From Lojkania enalia (taxonomy: Eukaryota > Ascomycota > Dothideomycetes > Pleosporales), in NCBI GenBank assembly GCA_010094045.1, contig ML986579.1, positions 808,206 through 872,205 on the forward strand: DNA of 64,000 nucleotides, read 5' to 3'. Shown here piece by piece: positions 45,028 through 56,119 of the stretch. Position 1 is the stretch's first letter, and every line of letters starts with the position of its first letter. Under the pieces are notes generated by a model. It was not told the DNA's origin, ran no database searches, and worked only from the letters and a program-made list of their open reading frames with translations. The position numbers and the translations under genes were made by a program.

Positions 45028-45972
45028 ATGTATCAACGACACATTGGCCCTACAATGGGCGCATTACAGCGCCCACTTACAAGAGAAATATCAGTAGTCT
45101 ACAATTGTGTCTCTCGCAATTTCCATATTTCCGCGAGAAGGCTCGAGGACAGTAGGAGCAATCCGCCATCCGAACCTAGTACGTTCCGACGACTGCAAGC
45201 CTGCACCACAATTTCCAATGTCCCCAATCTGACTTGTATATCTTCAGATGACGCTGCACAGCGTGAAAGTCGCCGAGAACGACTCGTAAAGGCCTATAAG
45301 CAGGTCGCTGGCCTGCAAAGGCGTGGTGTCCCTGGACGAGCTGGTACTGCAGGAGGTGTTTCTCCCAACAACACGCCTAAGCAAACCTCCATCCGCATGA
45401 ATGCATCATCGCAAGATGCTTCCACCAATAACCGTCCAATGACTGGTCGTCCTCTGATACGAAAAACAGCTGCTAGCCCAAGCAGTCCTCTATTACGAAA
45501 AGAAGCTCTCAACCCAAGCGAACCGCCGGGGACCATGGTCCGTGCCCCATCCACCCTCCGTATAACTCGCAATGCGCGCGGCCCGAACATGGGAGGTCCT
45601 AATCTTCGCGGTCGGGACCGACCTAAATCAGCTTCGAATCGGGGCGGTGAAATGGTTCCCCGAGCGCGGCAAAAGAAACGGGATGGTACAAAAACAGGCT
45701 CGGGATCGGGATCAGCTCGCGAAGACGGTAAAGAAGAATCTCATAGAATTGAAGATAGCCTTTCAGACGCAATGGTTCAGCAGTTGCTGAGACTCCAGAG
45801 GAAAATGTGGGACAGGAAGCCATACGAGCCAAAGTATGCGCACGGCAGCCCAGCTGCTCTAGAGCTCATAGAAGCCGGAAAGAGGTTATTCGAAGGCGAG
45901 AAGCCCAAGAAAAAGACAATACCAGGAAAGCTCGAGAGGACAATTGGTATCGTGGGAATGCATGGGGCTTGA
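45028..45972 (+). CDS. Predicted mitochondrial protein of unknown function (ribosome-associated possible)
   Basis: 314 aa, single exon. The N-terminus MYQRHIGPTMGALQRPLTRE followed by RNFHISARRLEDS is a typical fungal mitochondrial presequence with a cleavage-like motif. The middle is very basic and disordered (RRERLVKAYKQVAGLQRRG, many Pro/Arg/Gly/Ser). The C-terminal 75 residues look like the conserved part: SDAMVQQLLRLQRKMWDRKP, YEPKYAHGSPAALELIEAGK, then RLFEGEKPKKKTIPGKLERT. Basic charge plus targeting signal suggests a mitoribosomal or mt-RNA-associated protein (for instance an mS46-like small-subunit protein), but I cannot assign it from memory with confidence. An ATG at 45055 is an alternative start. 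Confidence 0.7.
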   Translation: MYQRHIGPTMGALQRPLTREISVVYNCVSRNFHISARRLEDSRSNPPSEPSTFRRLQACTTISNVPNLTCISSDDAAQRESRRERLVKAYKQVAGLQRRGVPGRAGTAGGVSPNNTPKQTSIRMNASSQDASTNNRPMTGRPLIRKTAASPSSPLLRKEALNPSEPPGTMVRAPSTLRITRNARGPNMGGPNLRGRDRPKSASNRGGEMVPRARQKKRDGTKTGSGSGSAREDGKEESHRIEDSLSDAMVQQLLRLQRKMWDRKPYEPKYAHGSPAALELIEAGKRLFEGEKPKKKTIPGKLERTIGIVGMHGA

Positions 45973-46327
45973 GCCTGAATAAGATCTTCGCGTAGTATTC
46001 AGGGGGATATGTATATTATGTATACACAGATTGTAACATGAGTTCACATGTTTATAGTTTTCTTAACCTTTATTTTCAACAGGTCAAAGAGTCAGTGATT
46101 ACGTCAGATCAGACTCGATATGCGTTGTAGGCAGAAGTAATGCTGCTTGCTAGACAACTAGGCTAAACCTATTGATATTCCAAAAATATATATGCCACGT
46201 ATGAGCCTTATTTTTTTTAAGGAAGCTGCGCATAACCTCGGCCTTCGAATTCCACTTCAGTCACCTCTGCCTACCCAAAACGGCTAGGCATTCTCCCGCC
46301 CAAGGTTATGCAAAATACGTAGCGAAC
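45973..46327. other. Convergent 3' intergenic region
   Basis: 355 bp, AT-rich with T/A runs (for example near 46209-46218), as expected for two 3' UTRs. No gene. Confidence 0.4.
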
Positions 46328-47849
46328 TTACTTGAAGATCAGCTTGTATTTGAACTGCAAAGGGAATGCTGGGTCCGTAATAGCGACTTCTTCGCCGCTC
46401 TCTACTAATTCATTGAGCTTCTTGGATAGGTTGGGGCGTGTTTGCTCCTCCAAGCTAGGAGGGAACTGATAATATAGGGATTTAGCTTCCGTGCGAATGG
46501 CTGGCTTCTTCAGTTGCCTATTACATTTAGTTTAATCGGTAAACAATATTAAGGTGCAATAAACATACGATTCTGGTCGCTCTGCTAGGCCGTCCAAGAA
46601 ATCCTGCAACGTTGAATTTCCGTCGACGTGCAGCGGTCGGGCGAGGGCATTTGGATTGCAGACGGGGCAATCTGGCTTCTTCTGGTGCTCAAAGGTATAA
46701 GTATATATACTCTCGTCGCCAGTGTACATCATATAATTTTCAGTCTCCGGAAACCCCAGGAATGGGTTGGCGTTCGTGGCGATCTTGAATGCTTCATTAC
46801 AGCAACTAGCTGCCACAATCGCGTTAGTTGAAGCAATGGCGGGAATAATATTCTTGACGACGCCTTGTGTCATGGAATACGTTACTCCAGGGATACTGAA
46901 CTCTTCGGCACGCTTGAGTGCTTTCTGGTAGAGCCAAGTAATGTGCTCCGGATCGTCCGTATCGAGCGTGATATCCTTGCGCTCTTCTTCCCATGCGATG
47001 ATGTGTGCCCATTCAATGCAGTGCTGTGGCTGTCGAGGAATAGTGGCTAGGGTGCAGAGTGGCACGGCAGCTCGTGGAGCATGCATGTCCAACTGACACT
47101 CAATGCAACTCGTCATAGTGGGGAAGATGACTCTCGCTTGGCCTTTGAAACCTTCCGTTCCTCCATCTATGAGGGGCTTCATAGAATCTGGATTCTCTTC
47201 ATCGACTAAACCAACAAGAGTAGCGTTGATCCAGCGCCTGGCTTCAATGCTATCCAGTCCGCATACTATCATAGCAAACTGCATGTAGTACTCATCGTCC
47301 TTGTCCTGAATCCTACCGCAGTAAGGAGTAATCTTAACGCCCTTCACACGCTTCTCGACAAACTTAGCTGCGACTTCAGCTTTGTATTTGCCTACATCCG
47401 CGTGGCGGAAAAGGAACTGGCGGTTCAGGTTGGAGATATCTATCGTGTCCATATCAATGACATGAATATCTTTAAAACCAGATAGCGCAAGATTCTTTAG
47501 TATTTCACATCCAAGACCACCCGCACCACTGCAAGATGTTAATTATATTTCGCGTTTCTAGCAGGTGCCGAACACAACCCACATGACGCTATATCGGATT
47601 AGTAAGAGGGCTCCTGTTAAGGAAGAATAAAAACTTACAGAACTTTAGCCCTCTCAAGACCCTCGAAGACTGGCTGGCCAGGCTCCCACTCTGGATCTGT
47701 GAACGGCCCTTCCCGACCTAGTATGTTGTCAAGGTACTTCCTATGCCTCTTGATTAGTCATTCGCGCGAACTATAAAGATTCAAATTTACCATTTCGCTC
47801 GTGGACCTTCTAAGACGTTTAGCACGCTTGAGCTTGCAACTTCCGCCAT
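46328..47849 (-). CDS. UBA3: NEDD8-activating enzyme E1 catalytic subunit UBA3, with a 6-nt micro-exon
   Basis: Forms the NEDD8 (Rub1) E1 with Ula1/NAE1 and passes NEDD8 to Ubc12 for cullin activation. complement(join(46328..46517,46569..47528,47583..47588,47639..47740,47791..47849)), 438 aa. Seen: EGPRAKWKYLDNILGREGPF, ATP-binding GAGGLGCEILKNLALSGF, DMDTIDISNLNRQFLFR, zinc ligands CIECQ and CPVC, catalytic Cys226 in TIPRQPQHCIEWAH, and an E2-binding C-terminal domain ending FKYKLIFK. The VI of KVLVIGAGGLG is encoded only by the 6-nt exon CGTCAT (47583-47588), flanked by a tatag acceptor and a gtgggt donor; skipping it keeps frame but deletes VI. Divergent from TEL2 with 240 bp between starts. 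Confidence 0.94.
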
Positions 47850-48089
47850 CTCTATAATTCTATTCCTGTTGTCGGCGTTGCAACGGTGATGTGAGACGAT
47901 TTGGTAGGCAACTGCGGTTCGATCATGTAGAGTTAGGGACCGCCAAGACCGCTAGTTAAAGTCTAAGTCAGCAAGCTATTCATCACTCGTGCTCTCAATT
48001 TCCATCATCCACACCGCTAATTAGCAGTTAAATATTCGAGTCGACTAGTATTGGCTTATAGGCATACTTTTGAGCATGAAATCAAAGCC
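47850..48089. promoter_or_regulatory. 240-bp bidirectional promoter UBA3/TEL2
   Basis: Only 240 bp separate the two divergent initiators. The region holds both transcription starts. No consensus element is obvious by eye. Confidence 0.5.
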
Positions 48090-51000
48090 ATGGACGATTT
48101 CCTCACACCCATCTCTACCACCACTGTGAAACGCCAGAAGGACTTCAAGCCAAGCACAGGGAGGACCCTGGACAGTAACCCAGAATCCGTACAGGTCGTA
48201 TTTGAGTCTCCAACAGAGGTCCTCAAAGCCTTAAGAGAACAACCAAGCCTCGATACAGTTGGCGCAGTTATATATTATCTCGCAGATCAATCAGACAAGC
48301 CTGATGGCTTTTGTCTTACGACTCCTGGGCCAATACAGGCACAGATCGTGGATACATTTGTCACATCAACCATTCCTGATTACTGGCAAGTTTTGAAAGG
48401 ACATGCCAGATATGCAAGACAACTATGCAAGACCATGAGAAACGCCAATGGTCTTGGTGCCATCATGGGTAGGCTTCGTCCTCTCATTGCGGACATGCGG
48501 CAAAGGAAGCCTGTCGATCAGATGCGAGATTCATCTACATACATTAGCGATTTGCTCGAGGCCCTGGAATATGTTATTATAGATGATCAGACCTCTGCCC
48601 AGATATGGGATGATATTCGAGCACGCGCAACAAATCCGATTCAGCAAAAGTTGATGTGGACGGAATATGTGTCACAGACTACCTCTGGAAGGCTTCTGTC
48701 TCTCGTGGCAGAAGCTGAGGATGTTCTGAAGCAGAAACAGACCTCTCGAAAACCCTCATGGCTTGCGAACGGTAGCGAATATGCATCGTGGCTGGGCCGC
48801 AATATTGTTATACTCATGAAACGTAATAATGGAATCGGTGAATCTACAGCAGTGGTAACCGAGATATGTAGCAAAGTTCTCATGTTAGGCTACACTGGTA
48901 AGTTCTCATAGTCATGTGATGAGCCACTGCTCACCGACTTCACAGATCATGTCGTTGCTGCTATTATCAACTCTCTGATCGAGGACGATTCCATCGAACC
49001 GCTTAAGAAGTTCCTTCCCAAGATGAAATTTCATGAGCAACGCAAATATCTGAACTCCATTCTCAGTTTTGTAACGAAGAAATCTTTTGGATGGAGAGCG
49101 GACCCCATGGAAGACGTCCCTTTGGTAGACTCAACGATTGTTTCAGCAGGTGCCAATTTGATTCATACTATAATTAAAGATAACGAGCCTTTGAAAGACC
49201 ACCTAGTATCGGCACTTACACACTCCAATACGCCAGGGCTTGACGATTCATTGACTACTCGGCGAAGTATCGTAGCCGCTTTGGCTCTGGACGATGGTAC
49301 AGCCTCTATTTTTTTATTTCCTTTTATCGTGCTAATATCAGATAGAAAAACTCCACAATCTTATGGAAAAGAGCCTCAAGTTATTTGGCGATTCATTCTT
49401 TATTGCACATAATCCTATTTTGCAACAAGAGGGTAGGCGGCTCTTTCTCTACGTGGCTTGGTATACTGACTGACAATTCAAGCATTGGCTCAAACATTGG
49501 CGCTCACTTGTGGATACGTCCATCGCTTACAACCCATGTTCCTGACTATGATGGCAAAGTCCAGTTATCACGTGACTGGTATGTCAAATCGCATTGCGGC
49601 TACGTCGCCTAGAGCTCGTTTCCTAGGCATGGCTGTCGGCGTAGCTATTTCAAAAATGGTCGATAAGGCTGAGCTGCAATTGGAATTTGACTTGGAAGGA
49701 GATGAAGCTATTGAGGCGAAGTGGTATCAACGGCTTACACAGATTGATGACAAGATGGGCAACTTAGACGTGCTGAAGTCTTCTTCGAAAGCGGGGACAA
49801 AAGGCTCTAACCAAGTCAAAACGCGCCATCGACAAGCTAAAGGCCCTGTCAAACCGCCTACAAGACCTGCTATCACAGAGATGGCCGGTCCTCGATTTGT
49901 AGAGATCTTGGATAACTCATCAGATGAAGATGAGGACCTGATGCCATACCAGAAACCTGACTCGGATCCTGAAGATGACGCAGACGATCCCACAATGATC
50001 GATCGTAACAAACCAACGGCGCCGGTCTATATCCGAGATCTCATTACTAGCCTACGAGATCAAGGGAATTACGATCGCCATCAATTGGCTCTATCTACTG
50101 CAGCCTCTCTAATCCGGCGCAAAGCAGGCTTTGGCAGCGAAGTTACCGATCATATTGAGGAATTGGCAAGCATATTGACCAATCTCAACGACAATCTTGA
50201 CCTTCCGCAGTTTAACGAACATCGTCAGCAGGCTCTCATCGCTGTCCTTTTAGCTAAACCTGGCCCTATGGCTCAGTGGTTTGCTCGGAATTTCTTCTCA
50301 GGCGATTATTCACTCGCACAACGCATCGCCATGCTTACTACTCTCGGTCTCGGGGCTCGAGAAGTCGCTGGTCTGAAAGACTCCTCCACAGAAGATCTCA
50401 TCCCTCCCAAGCCTTCATTCCCTAGTAAAACACTCCCTTCACACCTCCATACAATTTACGCAACAGATTCCAACCCTGTTACCCGTATAACATTCGGACT
50501 CGAGAAACAAATCCTTTCCCCCATAGCCGCTAGCGCCGCAGACCAAATCACAGGCCCCAACATCCTCAAAGTACGCACATTCTCATCGCGCATGGAAGTC
50601 GAGAAGCGACGATCCAAACCGATTCCAAATGCCCTGGCACAAATCGTTGCGGATAATTTCTTCTTCCCGCTTACCGGTCGCTGGTGGATACACACGCGAT
50701 CTTCGGCCCAAGACTCGATATATACTTCTACTCATCTCCTTCCCCCGTTTCTCCACACATTGGCTCTGCTGCTTCATGCCTCCGGCCCTAACACTCTCTC
50801 GCTTCCTCAGATGACAAGAGAGTTTTGGGAGTTGCTACTCTCTGTAAGGGGCGTAGCGAGTAATGACAAGGGCGTGCTAAGTGCGTTGTTGTTTGCGCTG
50901 CTGATGCTATTGGAGGCCAATGAAGACAAAGAACGCTTAGCGACTGAGCAGGGAAGGGAATTGCTAGAGACTCAAGAGTGGGTTAGGATGGTGTTTCAGG

Positions 51001-51125
51001 GGTTAGGAGCAGGGAGCGAGGAGGATGAAAGAGTTAGGGTGCTGGCGGCTGGTGTGGTGATTCGATGTCAGGAGGTCGTTGAAAAGTATCAGAGGAGGCT
51101 GGTAGGGAGTATGATGGATTATTGA
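48090..51125 (+). CDS. TEL2: Telomere length regulation protein TEL2 (TELO2), four exons
   Basis: Scaffold of the Tel2-Tti1-Tti2 complex that helps HSP90 fold PIKK kinases (ATM/Tel1, ATR/Mec1, TOR). join(48090..48897,48946..49296,49346..49432,49483..51125), 962 aa. Alpha-solenoid sequence throughout; the conserved C-terminal TEL2 domain includes PVYIRDLITSLRDQGNYDRH, LALSTAASLIRRKAGFGSEV, and NFFSGDYSLAQRIAMLTTLG. An acidic linker (ILDNSSDEDEDLMPY) precedes it. Introns 48898-48945, 49297-49345 and 49433-49482 (48-50 nt, all phase 1) restore GYT|DHVVAAIIN, LALDD|EKLHNLMEK and QQE|ALAQTLALTCGYVHR. Start at MDDFLTPISTTTVKRQK. Convergent with the thiolase-like gene, 95 bp apart. Confidence 0.93.
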
Positions 51126-51220
51126 TTTGTGACATCTAGAAATAATTGACGGCTAACCAACCAATTAATGATTCTTTGCCGTTTCTAGAACCCATCAAAG
51201 TAGACAATTGATCATACAAT

Positions 51221-53008
51221 TTATAGTCTGGATCCGGAATCAAACGTGAATAATGCTCTACCTTGCCTCTCTGAATCTTGTCTTACCCGTCCGGACAGCC
51301 CCACAATCTCTCCAGCGCCAGAGGCCATCTGCCTCAAGGTATTCTCATCACCATGATTCGCGAGGAACCTCTTCCCATTACTCTTCAACCTCCCAACAAT
51401 ATACCCTCTTAACGGCGACCCATCACGTTTAAAATCCACTGTATACGTCTACTCAAGTTAGCCGTCCATTCCCCCTTCAGCACCAAGACCCTACATACCT
51501 CAACAACCGCCTCCCCCTCAGCCCCCAAATCCAGATCCGGCCCACCCTCCACCTTCCTCCCCTCCAAGGGATTCCCCGCAGGATACCCCCGATCCGCCCT
51601 CGCCTCCCTCCCTAAAACTACAGCATATTGATACGTCAGCAGCCCCCCATTTGCCAGCACCAGACCCCTCCTCCCCTCTCCGTTTCTCAACCGCCGTACC
51701 ATTTCTGTCAAAGCATGCATGCTATAATTATTCCCCGCGCCGCCAAAACTCGTCAAGCCGCCTAACAAACTAATGGGCTTGTCCCTTCTTCGCCCGGGGC
51801 ACGTGATCGGCAGGTCGAGGTGCCAACATGCGAATTTCGGGACAATGGGGAAACAGGAGTAGAAGTCAAAGATATCGATGTCGGCTTCTGTGCAGCCGGA
51901 GACGTCTAGGCCGGCGTCGAGGGATGCAGAGATTGCAGGGGAGTAGTGGTAGGCGGGGTAGTGCCAGAAGTGCGCATGGTCTGACGTGCCGGCGCCGCCG
52001 AGGGGATATATAAGTTTTTCTTTTGGCACGCCAAGGGTCTCTGCATAAGAAGCGGAAGTTAGGATGAGACAGGCGGCGAGGTTGACTGTGTTGAAGGCAT
52101 TCATTAGGAGGGGATCTAACAACTAGTACATCAGCACAATATTAGGGGTATGAGGGAGATAGGGAACAGACAGGGAAAAGATATCATCCTATTCTTGTTG
52201 GACACTGTGCCGATTTCCTCGGCGCTGTGGGGTTTTCCATAGTTCCATGCGTAGGGGTGACTCGCTGCTATCTTTGAGAACTCGGCATAGAGATTTGCGC
52301 TTTCGGCATGGTTTTCTTTTATGGTTTGACTGCGGTGGGCGCGGAATGCGTTTTCGTATAACGGGTATACGTGGATGGGGGCTCCAATGCCGTGTATTGC
52401 GCCAAGGTCTGTATTAGAATGAGCTTTTGGAAGCGACGAAACATGATCGAGATCATACTGTCTCCTAGATCAAGCTCTGTAGGCTTGAATACCGAATCCA
52501 CAGTCTCCGAAGGCTTGGTCCAACCCGGTGGTGGAAGTTCCTTCGCAGCAGCAAACGCAGATACTAGCCAAATACATTAGTGAAACGTCCAAAGCCTAGT
52601 CCTAAGACCCTGTCAGAGAGGTATCAACTCACGTGACGCCAGTGCTTCACCCCCTGTAATAACAGCGACTCTGCTCTCACCCCTGCTTATCCGCCTAGCT
52701 GCCCCATCAAGGAGCTTTGCGGGCTGGTTCCCACCGTGCTCCGTATAGCGTTTATGCTTCGGTTTCGCCCCCAATCTGTCCGCTAGTAGTCCCGGGAGAT
52801 CTTCATACGGCCACGTCCACGTCCTCACCACATCGATACTGTCGATCTCTCTCTTCAATTTATCCAAATCTCGAACACCGCAATCCCCTACTGCGGCTTG
52901 AATCGCCTCGACCATCAATTGGGCGGGCTCCTTAGCATCCTCAATTCCAGTAGCGCGGTTCTTGACGTCGCCAACACCAATAACAACGGGTATCTCTTTA
53001 GATATCAT
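51221..53008 (-). CDS. Thiolase-like protein (TLP1/SCP2-thiolase type) with extra C-terminal domain, five exons
   Basis: complement(join(51221..51448,51499..52115,52172..52408,52459..52563,52633..53008)), 520 aa. Thiolase fold related to acetyl-CoA acetyltransferases: start MISKEIPVVIGVGDVKNRAT, VAVITGGEALAS, a central LMNAFNTVNLAACLILTSAS, FDFYSCFPIVPK, and the late histidine in SFGGAGNNYSMHALTEMVRR. Where active thiolases have the nucleophile cysteine, this reads YTEHGGNQPAKLL, so no Cys is available. The last 75 residues (YTVDFKRDGSPLRGYIVGRL and on) match the additional C-terminal domain of type-1 thiolase-like proteins. Introns of 50-69 nt keep phase; 52116-52171 has a weak donor (gtctgt) but uniquely restores RMISFPYPLLMNAF. 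Probably binds acyl-CoA or sterol/lipid; enzymatic role doubtful. Confidence 0.85.
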
Positions 53009-53895
53009 AACTATGAATGATTCCTATTCGTTCAAAAAGGATTAAAATAAATGAATATAGCAGAAGTGAGAAAGTAGGAGCGTCAATGTTAGTAATGAAT
53101 TTTTGGAGAGTCATGATTAGCCAGTCAAGCCAATTTCGGTTACCGAGGTTAAAATAGAGAGTACTTCACTAGCAAAAGAAGCCACTCCCTACTCAAAAGG
53201 AAGTAGAAGCAGATATCCCCTATGCTGACAGGAAGCGCTGATGAAACATGGGCACACCAATTTAAGACAGAGCTTGAGGCAAATGCGATACTCTAAACAA
53301 CCCATAAGCGACTCGGGGAACTGTCTCAATCACTTTGCAAAGCAGCCTATTCACAACCACTAGTCCTAACATAACTATTGATAAATGCTACTCTTCCTGC
53401 TTTTCCTATATACTCCTTTAGGTCCTAAGTTCACTTTGGTATTTTCCTCCCTCCATACCCTCGCTATGCACGTGCAACTCCCCAAAAGACAGAAACAATT
53501 AATAAAAGCCGTCTCCCAGCGGTTATCCCCTAGCTCCCGAGCAGAGGTATTATATAATAGATGAGAAATGCACACATCATCAATACACATCCCAAATGTA
53601 GCCGTACCGAATAGCACCAGAAAGATGCAAGCTTGAACAAAGGAGACATGAGAAAAGAGGCAAGAATTAGAATTGGCCAAAGCAGTGCACCTGGCAGGTA
53701 TCGCGCGAACTGATTCGCAGAAGATCAAAGATAAGATGAAGAACGCACCACAAGAGTCTGAGTGTCGTAGACTTAGCTTGGGTATATGCAATGGACGAAA
53801 GCCCAGCCAGCCACCACAGACCAATGACGCCTTCGCCGGAAAAATGTAAAAGAGAGTGATCATGGACTCATTTACGAGAAACCAATTTTGAAGCT
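53009..53895. other. Intergenic: thiolase-like promoter and Sel1-protein 3' region
   Basis: 887 bp, AT-rich. A minus-strand frame at 53375-53863 is open for 162 codons and Cys/hydrophobic rich, but it lies directly behind the Sel1 gene's stop on the same strand and has no family motif. I treat it as 3' UTR sequence. Confidence 0.35.
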
Positions 53896-56119
53896 TTAGC
53901 CTTGAGCGCCGCTCTTCTTTCGTCCGAAGATAGTACGCGTTCGGCTCTTGTCGCGTGGCTTCTTTTCGGAAGTATCCTTCTTGACAGAGCGGCCGGAGCG
54001 GACAGAACGCGCATCAGAAACAGTCGAGCCGTCATCCATGTATTTGTCCTTGTAAATCCTAATAAACCATTTTAGTGAAGTTCTTGATCGCGATCAACGT
54101 ATACGCTTACCAACTATTACCGACCATGCTGACCCCTTTAGCCTCCGCGGCACGGTAGAACCTCGCTGCCTTCTTCATATCTTTCTTGCAGCCGACGCCT
54201 TCGGCGTAGCAGTAGCCAGTTTCCACTAGGGCATCAGCATCCCCCCAGTTGCCCGCTATCTCATAGCAGCGAAGGGCTAACGACTTGTCTTGCGCAGTGC
54301 CCCAGCCATTCATGTAGCACTTTCCAAGCTCGTAAATGGCAACGGCATATTGTGCCTTGTGCTTGTTTCGTTTCACGATATCGGTGGGCTGACCGTGCTT
54401 CGTTTGATCCTCATCCTCCGCGACCTCAAGTTGACCAGAATCCACCGCACGACGAAGCCACTGCATTCCTTCGGGTTTGTTTTCACGCATGCCCCATCCG
54501 TGGCGGCATGCTAGTCCATACCAAAACATCCCCTCCGGGAGACCGGCGCGGGCGGCTAAGCGGAAATGATACGTGGATTTCAAAAACTCGCCCGCTTCAT
54601 GAAATTCGACACCCTTATCGCAATGTTCCTGAGCAGTGACCTCCGCCGACCCTGAAGGACGTCCACGGATGGTGCTGTTGCTTGAAGTGAGAGAAGGTGC
54701 CCCTTGATCTGTTGACGTACCCCGACTCAGTGTTGGCTCATAATGGGGTCTTTGTTGATCAAAGGAGTGAGGTGGCGAGGGCGGAGAAGGCGGTCTTGCT
54801 GGCTGGTTTTGATTCTGGGTAGGCTGATCCCATGTGATCTGACTGTTCAAGAAGTCCTCAATACCGATTGATTGGCGATCCAATGTGCGGCCCCGGGGGA
54901 GATTGAACTTGGAATATGTGTATGAGGGGGCTGGGTTGTTGGTCAAATCAGTGGATCGACGGAAATCTTCGCTAGTCATGCTAACGGGGGTGTGGACAAC
55001 ATCATTAGTATAGTTCGTAATAGGAGTATCAGTGGAGTCTTGGCGATGAGGATAGCTCTCAAATGACGGCCTCATATAGGTACTTTCATCCGAAGCTTGA
55101 CGTGAGGGTGCGTCGATGGACGGTCTAACATCCACTGAGGGGCGACTTGCGCTGCTCATTGGCCTAGAAAAGTTGAAGGCTGGTCGAGGTAAGCGAGAAC
55201 TTCCGACGGAATGTTCAGAGGATAATGACGGCGAGCGAGGAATTGAAGGGTGTGCAAAAGGTGCAAAAGGCGAGTGAGACCTAGACAGGCTAGAGCTTGG
55301 AGACAGATTTCGGGCCTGCAAGGAATCGTAAGACCCGCCCAGAGACATGTCTTCAGCTTCATCCGAACTGTCTTCCGGAACGGACCTAATGCTTGGAGAT
55401 ACCCGCGGAGAGCGCGAAGACGTTGGTGATCTTGGTGGGAGAAGCCCAGGATGAGCTTGTCGCTTAACAGAAAGGGAGTCTGATGACGGCTGTCTCGTCT
55501 GCTGCTGGCGCAGAAATGGCTGGCTGCTCGAGAGAGGGATGCTCGGGGTTACGGGCGTGGCTTCTTGCAGGCCAATTTGAGGCTCCACCTGCTCAGGAGA
55601 TTGAGACCTAGGTAAGCTAAAGTAGTCCTGCCGTGGAGATGTCGTAGGTTTTGCCTCGCCAATTGGAGACAAATTGTTTCTGAAGGGAAGAGAATGCTCG
55701 TGGTAGGGATCGGGTCCGCCAAACTGGGGATAGAAAGATTTGTGTTTGTCCGCCGCGACATGCTCATGAGGGCTCTTCTTGCTCTGCGGGCTGGCGGGGG
55801 GAAGGTCATCATCGGCTGGCGAGTTGACGGAGGAATTGGATAGCGAAGAGAAGTAGCCAGAACGGTTCCCGAACTCGTTTTGTATCGTGAGCGGCGGCAA
55901 TCGGCTTATGCGACGGCCGTTCTTATTCTCCAGCTCGAATCTCTTTGCCAGCATCCGTCCTTGCAGCGCGAGCGCATCTAGCGGGGACAGCGCGGGGGGT
56001 ACCTCGCCGGCACGAGGGCTCGGGAGGTCTCCCGGCGAGAGATTGCTCACACTATGGGCAGGGTCGTAGGTCTGAGAGCGAAAATCGAGGCCTCCTGGGC
56101 GATCTGGCCGGTTAACCAT
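53896..56119 (-). CDS. Sel1-repeat protein of the Nif1/Dsf2 type, 723 aa
   Basis: complement(join(53896..54058,54111..56119)). Fungal proteins of this architecture (S. pombe Nif1, yeast Dsf2, and the related chitin synthase activator Skt5/Chs4) regulate mitotic entry or polar growth. The first ~500 residues are disordered, Ser/Pro/Arg-rich with many SP and SRSPR sites suited to CDK/DYRK phosphorylation. The Sel1 region at ~505-665 begins EHCDKGVEFHEAGEFLKSTY and has at least four repeats (YGLACRHGWGMRENKPEGMQ, ELGKCYMNGWGTAQDKSLAL, ETGYCYAEGVGCKKDMKKAA). The 52-nt intron 54059-54110 (gtaagc..attag, phase 2) adds a basic tail (SRTRTIFGRKKSGAQG). There is no C-terminal CaaX box, so it is not Skt5 itself. 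Confidence 0.85.

Noticed and set aside
53375..53863. 162-codon minus-strand open frame with hydrophobic, Cys-rich translation
   Set aside because: It lies directly downstream of the Sel1 gene's stop on the same strand, has no family motif and no promoter spacing. More likely 3' UTR.
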